From contig CAJHNH020007623.1 in NCBI GenBank assembly GCA_905116865.2, positions 47,501 to 111,500 on the forward strand: DNA of 64,000 nt, given 5' to 3'. Of the stretch, positions 19,735 to 31,390 are shown piece after piece. The translations under genes and the position numbers were made by a program. The first letter of the stretch is position 1. Every line of letters starts with the position of its first letter. The DNA comes from Candidula unifasciata. Lineage: Eukaryota; Mollusca; Gastropoda; Stylommatophora; Geomitridae. The notes beneath the pieces were generated by a model. That model was not told where the DNA came from and did not search any database. It was given only the letters and a program-made list of their open reading frames with translations.

Positions 19735-19905
19735 AAAAAGAACAAGCCGGTCTTCCTTGATGTTCAGATCAGTTAGGGTTATCAGTATTTCTTCTCTTCC
19801 TGCCCCTGATATTCTGAGAATCTTTCTACACAGTTTCAGCTCAAAAATCCAAATTTTCTCCCGTAAGGACTGCGATTTAGTCAACAAATCATCTCCTGTG
19901 TTACT
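19735..19905 (-). pseudogene. LINE reverse-transcriptase fragment
   Basis: Minus strand reads REKIWIFELKLCRKILRISG, resembling the 'I.AFEM.C.RK.LRIS' block that follows the polymerase core in LINE proteins. Only about 50 residues remain. Confidence 0.5.
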
Positions 19906-20289
19906 ACATGGAAAATGCATGCTCTCAAATTGTTGACCTCCTTGCTAGTGCTTAACCATAAACTGTTAATGCTATTTAATCTTCATAGTTCTATGGTCAT
20001 CCTCCTTTTCGTTTCTGTTAGGAAGCAGCCCCCCCCCCTCCTTTTTTTGTATGTGTTTATTGTGGAGCCTAGAATTCAAAGTTTTTAGTTGTGTCATTAT
20101 TTACTGTTATTGTTGGGTGACAGCCAATTTTGTAATTGGGCAGTATTTTTGTTCTCTTTAAATTCAAGAACAGGTTTTGAACTTCGCTGTGTTTTTGCAC
20201 AGACATGATTAAATGTTCTGTTCCTTTGACATTGTTCGAAAGGAGGATTGTTCATACTCCCACTACTACTTTCAACTGCCTGTATCTAG

Positions 20290-20515
20290 TACAGTATTCT
20301 TCAACCTCTTTATACGCGGGGACCAGGAAAAACGGGAAACATTGTTTCTCGGATCACTTGACAGCTGTGGGTGGCAGATTTTTACTTACAACAGATGCCA
20401 CAAAGTTACAATATTCGGCTAATACGACTGTATAAGCAGTAATGTAAAGCTGAAATAATTTAGCCAGGGTCCTCATCATAGCAGACCAGGCATTCCCATG
20501 AAGGCGTGCCACCAT
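20290..20515 (+). mobile_element. Possible degenerate hAT-type miniature element
   Basis: Left side ACAGTATTCTTCAACCTC has the flavour of a hAT terminus (CAGNNTTCTCAACC), and GGGGACCAGGAAAAACGGG follows. No matching right end was found. Small open frames here are not convincing. Confidence 0.3.
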
Positions 20516-21030
20516 AGAGAAAAAATGTGTGTGTGTGGGGGGGGGGGGGGTTTTTCAAACGGCTCCCTAGTTAAAATATGCACTAAAAATTATAATTAAT
20601 AAATTATTATTAATATCATCGTAATTATCATTGTACATTTCAACAAGGCTTAACATAGTAAATCGATTTTTTCTCGGATATGTTGGGGGCCTTACGAGGC
20701 AGCTCTGTTTGACTGCGCAATAATAATAATAACAACAATGTGCTAAATGGAAAATGCTAAACAGTATACTTGAAATAATATTAAATGTACAAAGAAATGC
20801 TGAAAATGAGAACGTCTCTTCTTTCCCCCCCCCCCCCCCCCCCGCCCCCATATAGATATATAGCCACTGTAAATGGTAAAAGACTCCCATGTGGCTGTGG
20901 AAGGCAACGGGTAGCCACCACATTATCTTCCCAAGTATTCCGACTGTCAGGATAAGCTAACCAACATAACTAACATTGATTGCCTGGAAATGGCTAATGA
21001 AAATAGCACATTATATACAACAATGAGAAG
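20516..21030. other. Homopolymer and AT-rich repeats
   Basis: TG run and G run at 20525-20551, C run at 20825-20843. The intervening AT-rich phrase CTTGAAATAATATTAAATG recurs near 24660, 25085 and 39840, so it belongs to a dispersed AT-rich repeat of unknown class. Confidence 0.45.
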
Positions 21031-21034
21031 GAAA

Positions 21035-21255
21035 CAAACAAAAGTTCTTTGGTCATGTGATAAGAAAAGTAACACTGAAAGATATCGTAACGACTGGAAA
21101 GATCACTGACAGAAGAGGCAGAGGCAGACCAAGAGAAACGATGGTGAATGGCTTGAGACAGTGGCATGGAGGAATATAATCAATGGATTTGACCCAGAAC
21201 CCCGAAGACCGATATCCGTGGAGATGCATAAACGCCTACGCCAGCTGGCAATGCA
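21035..21255 (+). pseudogene. LINE reverse-transcriptase C-terminal fragment
   Basis: Plus strand reads FFGHVIRKVTLKDIVTTGKI then TDRRGRGRPRETMVNGL, a typical LINE polyprotein end ('FGHV.R...LE..V.TGKI.G.R.RGRPRE'). A later block reads DRYPWRCINAYAS with stops between. It is truncated at the 5' side. Confidence 0.72.
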
Positions 21256-21505
21256 CTTGATGATGTTACACACACATATTTATATAGAATGACCATGGGG
21301 GGATTTAACGCAGTGGTATATCAGCATTGTCGAGTGTCCGGTCGTCTATAATGGACTATCATATTTGTCCTCACCTGTTCATTTGCTGAGACCCTTCCAT
21401 CGCATAACACAAGAATCATCTGTGGTTGTCCTCCTGGCCCATCCAAGACCGTCGTTACAGGTTACTACCTGTCACCTGTAGGGTACCCTAACAAAACGGT
21501 TTCAC
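21256..21505. other. Unassigned short spacer
   Basis: No feature recognised; it leads into the 36-bp minisatellite. Confidence 0.35.
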
Positions 21506-21868
21506 GCAGTTGAACGGGACTGTTACGGTGTCTTCCTGCAGGACTGTGAACGGGACTGTTAAATTGTCTTCCTGCAGGACTGTGAACGGGATTGTTACGG
21601 TGTCTTCCTGCAGGATTGTGAACGGGACTGTTACATTGTCTTCCTGCAGGACTGTGAACAGGACTGTTGCGGTGTCTTCCTGCAGGACTGTGAACGGGAT
21701 TGTTGCGGTGTCTTCCTGCAGGACTGTGAACAGGACTGTTGCGGTGTCTTCCTGCAGGACTGTGAACAGGACTGTTACGTTGTCTTCCTGCAGGACTGTG
21801 AACAGGACTGTTGCGGTGTCTTCCTGCAGGACTGTGAACAGGACTGTTGCGGTGTCTTCCTGCAGGAC
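21506..21868. repeat. Minisatellite, 36-bp unit, about 10 copies
   Basis: Units of GTGAACGGGACTGTTACGG and TGTCTTCCTGCAGGACT. Each contains a PstI-type CTGCAG palindrome. The period is a multiple of three, so one frame stays open on each strand (repeated NGTVTVSSCRTV on plus, VLQEDTATVLFT on minus). With no flanking gene structure, both are best read as artefacts of periodicity. Confidence 0.93.
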
Positions 21869-22062
21869 TGGTGTCCTTTTTTCATGCATTTCCCTTTAAA
21901 AGGCGGCTGGCACGTTTTGTTGTAGTTCACAACTAGGCTGCGATATCTGAATTTTCCGGGGCAACACATCTGAGTTAAGCAAACTCCTCACTAGTCACCC
22001 AGTACGACATGATTTCTAGTGGACAATGGTCTGTATCGGTCGGTGTTCTTCAACCAATGTGC

Positions 22063-22318
22063 TGCGGTATATCAGTGGGTAGGTCGTGGGTTCGCTACCT
22101 GGCGGAGCCGGACTTTTTTCAAAAATGACCTTGGCTCCCAGGTCGACCCAGCCTTGAGTGGGTACCGGGTGCAGTCCAGGAAAAGTAAAGGCGGCCGTCG
22201 TGATGCTGACCACATCACCCATCTTGTGCCGATTAATCTATAAAAATATAGGTCTAGCCCTATATGCCCTATACGCTTAAAGGCGTCGAAAAGGGTCCTT
22301 TACTTTACTTACTTTATA
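22063..22318 (+). mobile_element. SINE-B copy
   Basis: Head with CAGTGGGTAGGTCGTGG and GGGTTCGCTACC (B box). The body GACCCAGCCTTGAGTGGG, GTGATGCTGACCACATCACC, ATAGGTCTAGCCCTATATGC is well conserved, and the tail ends TTTACTTTACTTACTTTA. Confidence 0.85.
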
Positions 22319-22329
22319 TCAGCGGGCTG

Positions 22330-22344
22330 GGGGGGGGGGGGGGG
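22330..22344 (+). repeat. Poly-G run
   Basis: About fifteen G residues, close to the end of a SINE-B tail. Confidence 0.85.
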
Positions 22345-22679
22345 AGTCTAGCTCGGCAGCCAAAAATGTCTGCCTAACAGGGAAACTGGGTCAGGTAGGT
22401 GTTTTTCTCTTCCATGATTGCAGCCCACAGGATTAACACACCTCGAGGATGAGACGGGCACAAATCCCGAAAACAATCACATAAAACAATGATTAAATAC
22501 CAAACAGAGAAATTAAATAGATGTTATTGCAGCGCTTCGTATATCATAAACAACTCTTCAGCCACGTATATCAGCTTGTCTGACCCTTTAGCAGCAGCAG
22601 ATGTCCCATTAGTTTAAAACTGTAGTTTTGTGACATCGGATCTGACAAACACAATGCTATCTACATCTGTTTTGTGTCT

Positions 22680-23520
22680 GTGTTTGGGTTAGCTATGAGG
22701 TGAGTCGCTAAACAATTTTTTTCTGTTTTACGTTTGAGTTTGATTAGCTATGAATGAGTCGCTAAACTATTTGTTTCATGTCTAGTGTTTGGTTAGCTAT
22801 GAGGTGAGTCGCTAAACTTATTTCTCTGTTTTGTGTCTGTGCTTGGGTTAGCTATCAGGTGGGTCGCGAAACTGTTTTCTCTGTTTTGTGTCTGTGCTTG
22901 GGTTAGCTATCAGGTGGGTCGCTAAACTATTTTCTCTGTTTTGTGTCTGTGCTTGGGTTAGCTATCAGGTGGGTCGCGAAACTGTTTTCTCTGTTTTGTG
23001 TCTGTGCTTAAGTTAGCTATCAGGTGGGTCGCGAAACTGTTTTCTCTGTTTTGTGTCTGTGCTTGGGTTAGCTATCAGGTGAGTCGCGAAACTGTTTTCT
23101 CTGTTTTGTGTCTGTGCTTGGGTTAGCTATCAGGTGGGTCGCGAAATTATTTTCTCTGTTTTATGTCTGTGCTTGGGTTAGCTATCAGGTAAGTCGCTAA
23201 ACTATTTTCCCTGTTTTATGTCTGTGCTTGGGTTAGCTATCAGGTGGGTCGCTAAACTATTTTCCATGTTTTATGTCTGTGCTTGGGTTAGCTATCAGGT
23301 GGGTCGCGAAACTATTTTCTCTGTTTTGTGTCTGTGCTTGGTTAGCTATCAGGTGAGTCGCGAAACTGTTTTCTCTGTTTTGTGTCTGTGCTTGGGTTAG
23401 CTATCAGGTGGGTCGCGAAACTGTTTTCTCTGTTTTGTGTCTGTGCTTGGTTAGCTATCAGGTGGGTCGCGAAACTAGTGTTCTAGTGGATATCGGGTGT
23501 GGAAAGGTTGAGAAACACTG
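22680..23520. repeat. Minisatellite, 55-bp unit, about 15 copies, ending in a hAT-like terminus
   Basis: GTTAGCTAT recurs roughly every 55 bp from 22688 to 23451 within units GCTATCAGGTGGGTCGCGAA, ACTGTTTTCTCTG and TTTTGTGTCTGTGCTTGGG. The array runs into GGAAAGGTTGAGAAACACTG (23498-23517), which has the form of a hAT right end (GGTTGAGAACCACTG). No matching left end was located. Confidence 0.88.
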
Positions 23521-24032
23521 GTCTTTATCATATCCGTCGGCTTTACTTCCTAAGACTTTCCAGGGTACTTATTTAATACAAGTTCGATCTAGCAGTCCTT
23601 GTTAATGAAAACATTCCCGGATTTCCTACCCATTCCTGGTGCCACCCAACCAAGGAGTTTTCTCTGAAGAAAAAAAGGTGCCAGTATTCACCTAAAGATC
23701 CCCCTTTCCCCTCCCCCCTAAAAAAATTGCCAGTACTCACCACGAACCGTCTATTACAGTAGCACTGAACAAAATTAGACTGGAAAAAAAGGTACTCGTT
23801 CTAGCGTGCTACTGCCCCCCCCCCCCCCCCCCACTCCAATCCCCATCAGCAGTGATCATGTGTCACTCCCCTTTTCCAGCTCCCTACTCCCACCACGCCT
23901 TTTCAGCAAACAATAGCACGACGGGAAATATGAAAACACAAAACCGTTTCCAATGACAAAACGCACAATGTCAATTAACTTGCAAACCAAGATATACTGT
24001 AGACTGACAATCACAAGGGACTACGAATTTTT
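23521..24032. other. Spacer with C-rich runs
   Basis: AAAAAGGTGCCAGTATTCACC near 23665 resembles GGTGAGTACCGGCAGC near 47815, hinting at a dispersed repeat. A C run lies at 23815-23832. No gene recognised. Confidence 0.4.
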
Positions 24033-24143
24033 TTAAGTGTCCAGAAACCACGAGTTCTTAACCCTTTGGCTCGGTACTATAGACATCGCAACCCTTTTCG
24101 GCCTTGATTCCATGATAGATACCGTAAATCTAGGAGAAATTTG
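24033..24143 (-). mobile_element. SINE-F fragment
   Basis: The 3' half of SINE-F only (CCAGAAACCACGAG, GGCTCGGTACTATAG, CGGCCTTGATTCCATG, CTAGGAGAAATTTGG); the tRNA-like head is missing. Confidence 0.7.
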
Positions 24144-24569
24144 GATTTTATAAAACTACCCTTCCAGAGCCCTACAGTAGACACATTCGGCGATCTGCTA
24201 CAATATACACTAATCCACGCAGTCGAAACAGAAGTTTCCGCTGTTCTCCGCAAACTTAATAAAACCCACAGACTAGATTCCCATTTATCAAAATGACATA
24301 ATGGGAATTGTTTCCATTCCTTCGCCCAGTCAGGGCAACCGTGAACAGTAAACAAAGAGTTTAAAATCCAGAATCTTTTTGGTAATTTAATCAGTCTAAC
24401 CTCTGACCTTTGCTCATAATAACCAGTGAGAATCCTGGGTCAGGTATTTTCTCCATGTCTGGTCTAGCAGTTTTAATATTGTATCCCTTCGTTTAGGGGC
24501 GCAGACGAAAAGAAAACATTAGGAGGGTGGTTGGTCAAGGGGCGTAATCATGTTGAAATGTTTAATAAT

Positions 24570-24700
24570 AACAACATGAATAATTAAGATGTTAACAACA
24601 GTCGTAATTATTGTTATGACAATTATAATAATAATGACATGAATGGCAAAAAATATAATATATTTGAAATAATATGACCTTTCAAAACGTCAAGCAAATG
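24570..24700. repeat. AT-rich dispersed repeat
   Basis: ATAATAATGACATGAATGGC and TTGAAATAATATGACC recur after the adjoining SINE-E (25053-25110), so the SINE may have inserted into, or beside, a duplicated AT-rich repeat. Confidence 0.4.
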
Positions 24701-24756
24701 GTAAGTCAATTTTGAATAATAGTAATAATGTTATTAATTAATAATAGAGCTGAATG

Positions 24757-25056
24757 TGGAATTCCCATTGTGTTTTCGGGGTCCCATGATTTCAGATACG
24801 AAAAAAAAAAAAATAGACCCACCGCCTTCCTAAAAAGCATGTCGTAAGAGGAGACTAATAATGCATTTGTCCTCCGAAGTCGGAGTGTATCTGCCTGCGA
24901 GGCGAGGAACCAGCCGTCTACAAACAAATAAGCATATCTGTAAAACGGATGTGCATGAACAATTCAAGTTCTGAATCAAGATTAAAGTCCAAATGTGGAC
25001 GAACAACTACAATTTTCGGCCGGAGTTAGCAGCTGTTGAACGCTAAGAAGAAGAAG
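24757..25056 (+). mobile_element. SINE-E copy, near full length
   Basis: Starts TTCCCATTGTGTTTTCGGGG. It passes CATGTCGTAAGAGGAGAC, CCTCCGAAGTCGGAGTG, AAAACGGATGTGCATG and GTGGACGAACAACTAC, and ends GCTGTTGAACGCTAAG, AAG. The tail is only four or five GAA units, showing that long arrays are an expansion of a short tail. Confidence 0.85.
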
Positions 25057-25349
25057 AATGGCAAGTAAATATGATACCAGACTTGAAATAATTTGCGTAT
25101 GAATTAAAGCTTACAAAGAGAACTGTTATACATAGTTAGGGAATCCTCTACTATCTATAGGGGACAGGAGCGCTGAGCTCCCCATAAAATATGGGTAGTG
25201 GGGGGGGGGGTCGCTCATGGTGACTAAGGCCCAAGATTTCAGCACTCCTGTCTTCATTTTGCTTCGGGACATTTTCTTGGGAATACGTTGCCGGTGAAAT
25301 ACCTAAAACCCACGGAGGAAACATTACCAGGTTTGGTAAATTCTAGCCA

Positions 25350-25525
25350 GTCTTGTGTTTAGGGGAAAAAGGGTTGATTTCAACGCACTGGATTTTTAGA
25401 TCTTATAGATTGGGGTCTCCCCGTTCAACCGCTAGTCTCCAGCAGAGAACTCCACTCCAGCGACGAGCCAGTGGGATGCCGGAAACCATTGCACTCTTAC
25501 CAACCGAACTACGGGGTTTGAAACA
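25350..25525 (-). mobile_element. tRNA-like SINE, unclassified
   Basis: On the minus strand CCCCGTAGTTCGGTTGGTAA resembles a tRNA A-box region, but the matching B box is unclear. One copy only was found in the window. Confidence 0.35.
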
Positions 25526-25596
25526 CAACTTTCATGGCTCCTTTAAAGAGAAAGCTGCTTGATGACCAGGGTTGACAGGGTTGAAACTTTAATCTC

Positions 25597-25867
25597 TTGA
25601 GCCCCATAGCGACTAGACGCTCGCCTGCGGATCGGAGGGTCATAGGTTTTGTTCCTGACGGGGACAGGACTTTTCAAAAATGACCTTGGCTTCCTGGTCG
25701 ACCCAGCCTTGAGTGGGTAGCATATGGAGTCCTAGTTAGTAAAGGCGGCCGGCGTGATGCTGACCACATCACTCACTAAGTGCCATTTGGTCAATAAAAT
25801 ATAGGTTCAGCCCTATATACCAAATACGCCTGAAAGGCGTGGAAAAAGGTCCTTTGCTTTACTTAAA
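25597..25867 (+). mobile_element. SINE-B copy
   Basis: Head GAGCCCCATAGCGACTAG; B box degraded to AGGTTTTGTTCC. The body GACCCAGCCTTGAGTGGG, GGCGTGATGCTGACC and tail GTCCTTTGCTTTACTT are well kept. Confidence 0.83.
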
Positions 25868-26640
25868 TATATATGTATATAAATTAATTACACTCTCGAG
25901 CAAGGATTACGGCCCATTGGATACTTACAACAACTCAAGGGCATTTCATGTTATTCGAATATCCATGACGAAGTTGTCATGCTTGACTTGAGTTCTAAAG
26001 GTAGTAAGTTCAATTCTAGACTCACTTCTTCAGTTCGCAAGTACAGGTCTTTCGGAGATCCATTAGTGTCGTCGCTGTAGCAAAAGAGTTTCGTGCTTCG
26101 TGTAGCGTTCTCAGGAGCGAACAGAGAAGAGAGGCCCAGCTAGAGAGGATTCGAAACTAACTTCAATGAGAGCCCAGCGTTTCTTTAAAACTCAACCACT
26201 CGCTTCTCATTAACTTTGTTAACCATTTGAAAAAAAAAAAAGTTCTTTCGTTCGTCAAAACTGGTTGGTTACTTCTGTCAGAAAATATTAGTGCTAATGA
26301 CAGAAGCAAAAATTTGTAACGCAGTACCAGAAATCAAGCGATGGATAGAAGGGCATATCTGTAGCCGTCAATACCAATTTTTTTGTAGCATATACCAAAA
26401 CTCGCACCAATTGTAACCTCAAAATCTGGTGCTGGAAAGCAGAACAGACTGGAGAAAAGGAAGGAGAAGAAGAGGTACCATACGACAAGTCGTAAAAGAA
26501 GATTGCTAACATGAGACTGGCTAAGATTTTATAGAAGACAACAGCTGCAAAATCTCACTTCATGAACAAGTGGTTTAAGTTGGCGGAGAGCCCAAGAGTC
26601 ATTAGGGAAAAAAATATAGTAATTGGTAATTGAAATGATG
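25868..26640. other. Unassigned stretch
   Basis: An A run at 26231-26241 is followed by GTTCTTTCGTTCGTC, similar to the GTTC-type tail at 13372. Otherwise no recognised element or gene. Confidence 0.4.
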
Positions 26641-26652
26641 GTGACGATGTAT

Positions 26653-27168
<516 letters not shown>

Positions 27169-27545
27169 GTGTACTAATGACTCATCCCGATTTGCTCTCA
27201 TTAGCTTATTCCTTCTGACCCAATTTTTAGAAAGGCCTGACCAGACTTTGATTGTACCAATGACAGTGCTTTGCCTAAAATATGATTTTCAAGCACACGT
27301 CTTTATCTCTGGTTTTTCCTGTATCCTTTTGGAACTGATGAACTTTAATGTCAAGATGTGCTGATATTTTTTATGGGATTACTTTATCAGCCCACCGGAT
27401 CGCTTGTTATTTCCTGTACCATTTTAGAGATTGGTTCACAAATGTGCTCACCATCTGGCAAGGCAGGAAACATATGGACAATTGGGCAAACTGCGTTTGT
27501 ATGAAAACCTGTTTTTTGGCAGAAAGAATGTTGAATGTTGAATTA

Positions 27546-28016
27546 AGAATCAACATCACAGCACTCGGGACACTTCCATAAGTGCTCCATCCCCATCTTC
27601 AACTTCAAACGAAGAGTTCCGATTCCGATGACACCAGTAGCCGTCGGATTGTACATCCGTCTCATCCTTCCCCTGAGTGTTGAGCGTCGGCCAAATCCCC
27701 TGGTAACTCCTCGCAGCGCCATTTTCCTCAGACCGTAATGATCTATATGCGCATCCGCACTGTTCACTCGTTCCCAAAGGGCCCTCACAATATCTAGCTT
27801 GTCAGACAGCAATTCACCGCTAAGGGGTGCAGAACCGGCCAGTCTATCTGCCTGCTCATTTCCCAATACACCAGTATAACCTGAAGAAAATATCCAAAGG
27901 ATGCTAACTACCAGGGACCTCTGACGTGATACTTGCCACTCTGCACGAAGCATGCCTGTCTTCACCTTTCTCAACATGCTCTGTGAGTCAGCTACAATTA
28001 CGGCATGTGTGAACAA
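27546..28016 (-). pseudogene. LINE RNase H domain and C terminus
   Basis: About 157 codons open on the minus strand. AVIVADSQSMLRKVKTGM holds the aspartate that follows the second RNase H strand in this family, and SGYTGVLGNEQADRLAGSA is the C-terminal 'GH.G..GNE.AD.LA' block with the expected histidine replaced by tyrosine. LWKCPECC near the end is the usual closing cysteine cluster. The upstream polymerase is missing and the histidine change suggests it is inactive. Shares its layout with 33455-33907, 50190-50720 and 53600-53806. Confidence 0.82.
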
Positions 28017-28334
28017 CTAATTCTCAAGCCAGTGGAAGGCAGCAAGACCCCCTTTCATTCCCCCCGCCCCCTCTTTTTTTCTCTCTTCCTATCCATTCTC
28101 AAACTAGACGTTGTGATATCATATGCAAGGCTTTGCTGCACTAAGCGACGTCTATTTGGCTTTGGTATGAACCTATTTGGCAGAAAGGATAGTCATAATA
28201 CACGCCTAAGTGGGACAGGGCGCTTATCGTGTGAATGTGTGTTTTTGTGTTGGTGTGTACACTATTCTCATCCTAATAATTATTATCATAATCCTGTAAC
28301 GCTGTTATAAGTCCCATAGGGCTCGCAGTTTAAT

Positions 28335-28860
28335 TTTCCTTTTCTTCTTCTTCATCTTCTTCTTCTCTTTCACCTTGTACCTCATCGAAGTGTCGGGGGG
28401 AGAAGTAATGTTCATTGATGAGCTCTGTCAATAGCACTATTAAGACTTATGTTCATTTCTGTAAAGTTGTTCTTAATGCCATCACTCCATATTTTTCGAG
28501 GTCTTCTACTCGCTCTATACCCGTTGTAACGTTTCAGTGTGGATCGCTGTGGCAGTCATAGTGTTAGGGCATTCTTGTCAGGTGTCCAAACCACCTCATT
28601 TGTTGTTATGTGATGACCTGTTCGTCTGATTTCGTGATTTGTATTGTGTCTTTACTTGAAAATCCTGCAGCTCTTCTAAGGCATTTAATTTCTGTTGTCA
28701 AAATTTTACGTTCCTTTCCACTCCACTCTATCTTGTTTAGTTGTTTCAGTTTCCAGGACACAGTCCAGCCCAGCAGCATTGTTCTCTCTCATCCATGTTC
28801 GTCGGGGGTTGTTTTATTTTTTTCTTCGTCCTCGGTCTATTTGTTTCCCATTTAAAAGCC
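28335..28860 (-). pseudogene. LINE reverse-transcriptase C-terminal remnant with GAA-type tail
   Basis: Minus strand shows, in shifting frames, TNEVVWTPDKNALTL then RASRRPRKIWSDGIKNN, laid out like a LINE polyprotein end. Its 3' end runs into an interrupted GAA/GAT tail (TTC on plus at 28341-28368). Stops and frameshifts make it inactive. Confidence 0.55.
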
Positions 28861-29411
28861 TATCTGGTGATTAGTTGCTAGCGCCATTTCCCCTGTCTTA
28901 TTTATGTTGATATATGTGGTTTCCCAGACACTCATTCTTCAAATATGCTGTGTTTGTTTTTCGATCTACGTTTTGTTAATATAAACCTCTGTAACCCGTA
29001 GTGCCATGTATGGTTTGAGATGAAAGGCGACTTGATAATTTGATAATTTTAAAGGTTTTTGCGGGTTAAATAAAATGACGCAGTCGTTAAGCAGCTTGCC
29101 TCGAGCTTTGAAGGTTGCAGCCTCGGTTGCGCAGACGGCTTCGGTTTTCAAGTACGTTGTTAGCTTAGTGAATACAAAGGGAAGTCTGCTGGCAAGAGCA
29201 GAAACGAAACATAACATAATTATAAGCATCTCAGTCCAATCCAATCTTTTGCAAAAAAAAAAAAAAAATTCGATTACGTTCAAGAGTTTTAACTCCTCAT
29301 AGTATTTGCTGATATTTGCAATCTTTATTGTGTAGAATTTGTTAAGATAATGTTTGCTGTGGTTCCATTGGGTCTTGTTGTCAACAGACGGTGTAACTGA
29401 TGGTGATTTTT
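28861..29411. other. Unassigned stretch
   Basis: A tRNA-like phrase GACGCAGTCGTTAAGC with GAAGGTTGCAGCCTCGG at 29075-29130 could be a SINE head. An A run lies at 29255-29269. No coding sequence recognised. Confidence 0.35.
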
Positions 29412-29423
29412 CCTTCTATAATA

Positions 29424-29811
29424 AGAGGCTGCGTGGTCTCGAAGCATGGTGTCCACCTCCAGTGCTAGAGGTTCCGGGTACAGTTTCCGGTAAGGGCTGT
29501 GATTTTTTTCCTTGGACTTAAGACTTCTAGTAATTGTCGTGGGTAGTGAGATCGGACGCCCGTGTGCATTGTGGTGCAACGTAAAAAATCCGTTGACAGT
29601 TAGAAATCGAAAAGAGCAGCCTAGCGGCGCCGCCCAGGGAAAAATTTGGAGTTAATAATCTACCCAAAGTATTTCAGGATGCTTGCCGGTACTACAGAGC
29701 CTGTGCACTGTGCTGAGTATCTTGGGACTCAGACTTGAGTTAAAGAATAACGGAACACTTATGCGTAACTACCCTTGTGTTATGATGTGGGTCTGTTGTT
29801 TAAACCTCAAA
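29424..29811 (+). mobile_element. SINE-D, full-length copy with target duplication
   Basis: 388 bp flanked by a perfect 12-bp duplication CCTTCTATAATA (29412-29423 and 29812-29823). The head GAGGCTGCGTGGTCTCGAAG precedes a B box degraded to GGGTACAGTTTCC. The central GACGCCCGTGTGCATTG and GCAGCCTAGCGGCGCCGCCC are conserved, and the end is TTTAAACCTCAA. Confidence 0.92.
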
Positions 29812-30235
29812 CCTTCTATAATACTCTTATAGCATGTCGGTGTTGGCTTCCATATCTAAGGAGGTAAACATCTGCTGTACTTTCTTATTTCGTTCCGTAA
29901 CTTATATTTGTTAATGGTCATTTTGAAGAACATCTTACTATAATTTATAAATATTAGAATTGCAATACAACAGAAGAACATAACCCAGGCAGTTAGCGAC
30001 GACATGCATGAAAACAGACCAGTCTACCACAATTCTGCCCAATTTAGTCTGTCTACGGCACCTTACAGACATCTACGGCGCCAGTTGAAAGAACATTTTT
30101 ATGTAATAAATGATTGTCTTAACCGAGGTAACCACTAACGACATGCGCATTGCATGTTTTCTTCAAATTAATGTCTTTTGGCTGAAATAAAGACATGAGA
30201 AGTTCTGGTATGTATTAGGATTTGGTCGTTAAGAT

Positions 30236-31345
30236 CAGTGGTTCTCGGCTTGGGAGGATAGGGTCGCTTGGATCATATGTTTTTTCGAGAGAAGATTTAG
30301 TCGTTTGAAACAGTGGTTCTCTGCGTGTGGAGGATAGGGTCGCTTGGACCAGATGATTTTTTTTTCGAGGAAAGGATTTAGACGTTTGCAACAGTGGTTC
30401 TCTGAGTGGAAAGGATTTAGTCGTGTGAATCAGTGGTTCTCTGCGTGGGGAAGGTTTAGTCGTTTGGAACAGTAGTTCTCTGCGTGGGAAAGATTTAGTC
30501 GTTTGGAACAGTGGTTCTCTGTGTGGGGAAGATTTAGTCGTTTGGAACAGTAGTTCTCTGCGTGAAGAGGATTTAGTCGTTTGGAACAGTGGTTCTCTGC
30601 GTGGAGAAGATTTAGTCGTTTGGAACAGTGGTTCTCTGTGTGGGAAAGATTTAGTCGTTTGGAACAGTGGTTCTCTGCGTGGGAAAGATTTAGTCGTTTA
30701 GAACAGTGGTTCTCTGCGTGGGGAAGATTTAGTCGTTTGGAACAGTGGTTCTCTGTGTGGGGAAGATTTAGTCGTTTGGAACAGTAGTTCTCTGCGTGAA
30801 GAGGATTTAGTCGTTTGGAACAGTGGTTCTTTGTGTGGAGAAGATTTAGTCGTTTGGAACAGTGGTTCTCTGTGTGGGAAAGATTTAGTCGTTTGGAACA
30901 GTGGTTCTCTGTGTGGAGAAGATTTAGTCGTTTGGAACAGTGGTTCTCTGTGTGGAGAAGATTTAGTCGTTTGGAACAGTGGTTCTCTGTGTGGAGAAGA
31001 TTTAGTCGTTTCGAACAGTGGTTCTCTGTGTGGGAAAGATTTAGTCGTTTGGAACAGTGGTTCTCTGCGTGGGGAAGATTGAGTCGTTTAGAACAGTGGT
31101 TCTCTGTGTGGGAAAGATTGAGTCGTTTGAGTTGTTGGTTCTCTGCGTGGGGAGGATTTAGTCGTTTGGATCAGTGGTTCTCTGCTCGGGGGAGGATTAA
31201 GTCGTTTGGAACAGTGGTTCTCTGCGTGGGGAGGATTTAGTCGTTTTGATCAGTGGTTCTCTGCTCGGGGGAGGATTAAGTCGTTTGGATCAGTGGTTCT
31301 CTGTGTGTAAAGGATACAGTTATTAAGATCAGTGATTTTCGGCGT
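30236..31345. repeat. Minisatellite, 39-bp unit, about 28 copies, built on a hAT-like terminus
   Basis: Units TTTAGTCGTTTGGAACAGTG and GTTCTCTGCGTGGGGAAGA repeat every 39 bp. Each includes CAGTGGTTCTC, the same 11 bases that start the SPIN-like elements here. The first units are longer and contain GGATAGGGTCGCTTGGA. Because 39 is a multiple of three, frames stay open (repeated EQWFSVWGRFSRL) without being genes. Confidence 0.93.
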
Positions 31346-31390
31346 GGGGACAGTAGTTAAAGTGTGATTGTGATTATTTCCTGCATACAC

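Noticed and set aside
21488..21899. Frames of 133 and 129 codons on opposite strands
   Set aside because: Both are the 36-bp minisatellite.
24077..24355. A 92-codon minus-strand frame rich in W and C
   Set aside because: It overlaps a SINE-F fragment and has no recognisable domain.
30581..31240. A 141-codon frame with repeated EQWFSVWGRFSRL
   Set aside because: The unit is 39 bp, a multiple of three, so the frame remains open by periodicity. There is no start context or flanking exon, and units vary without codon bias.
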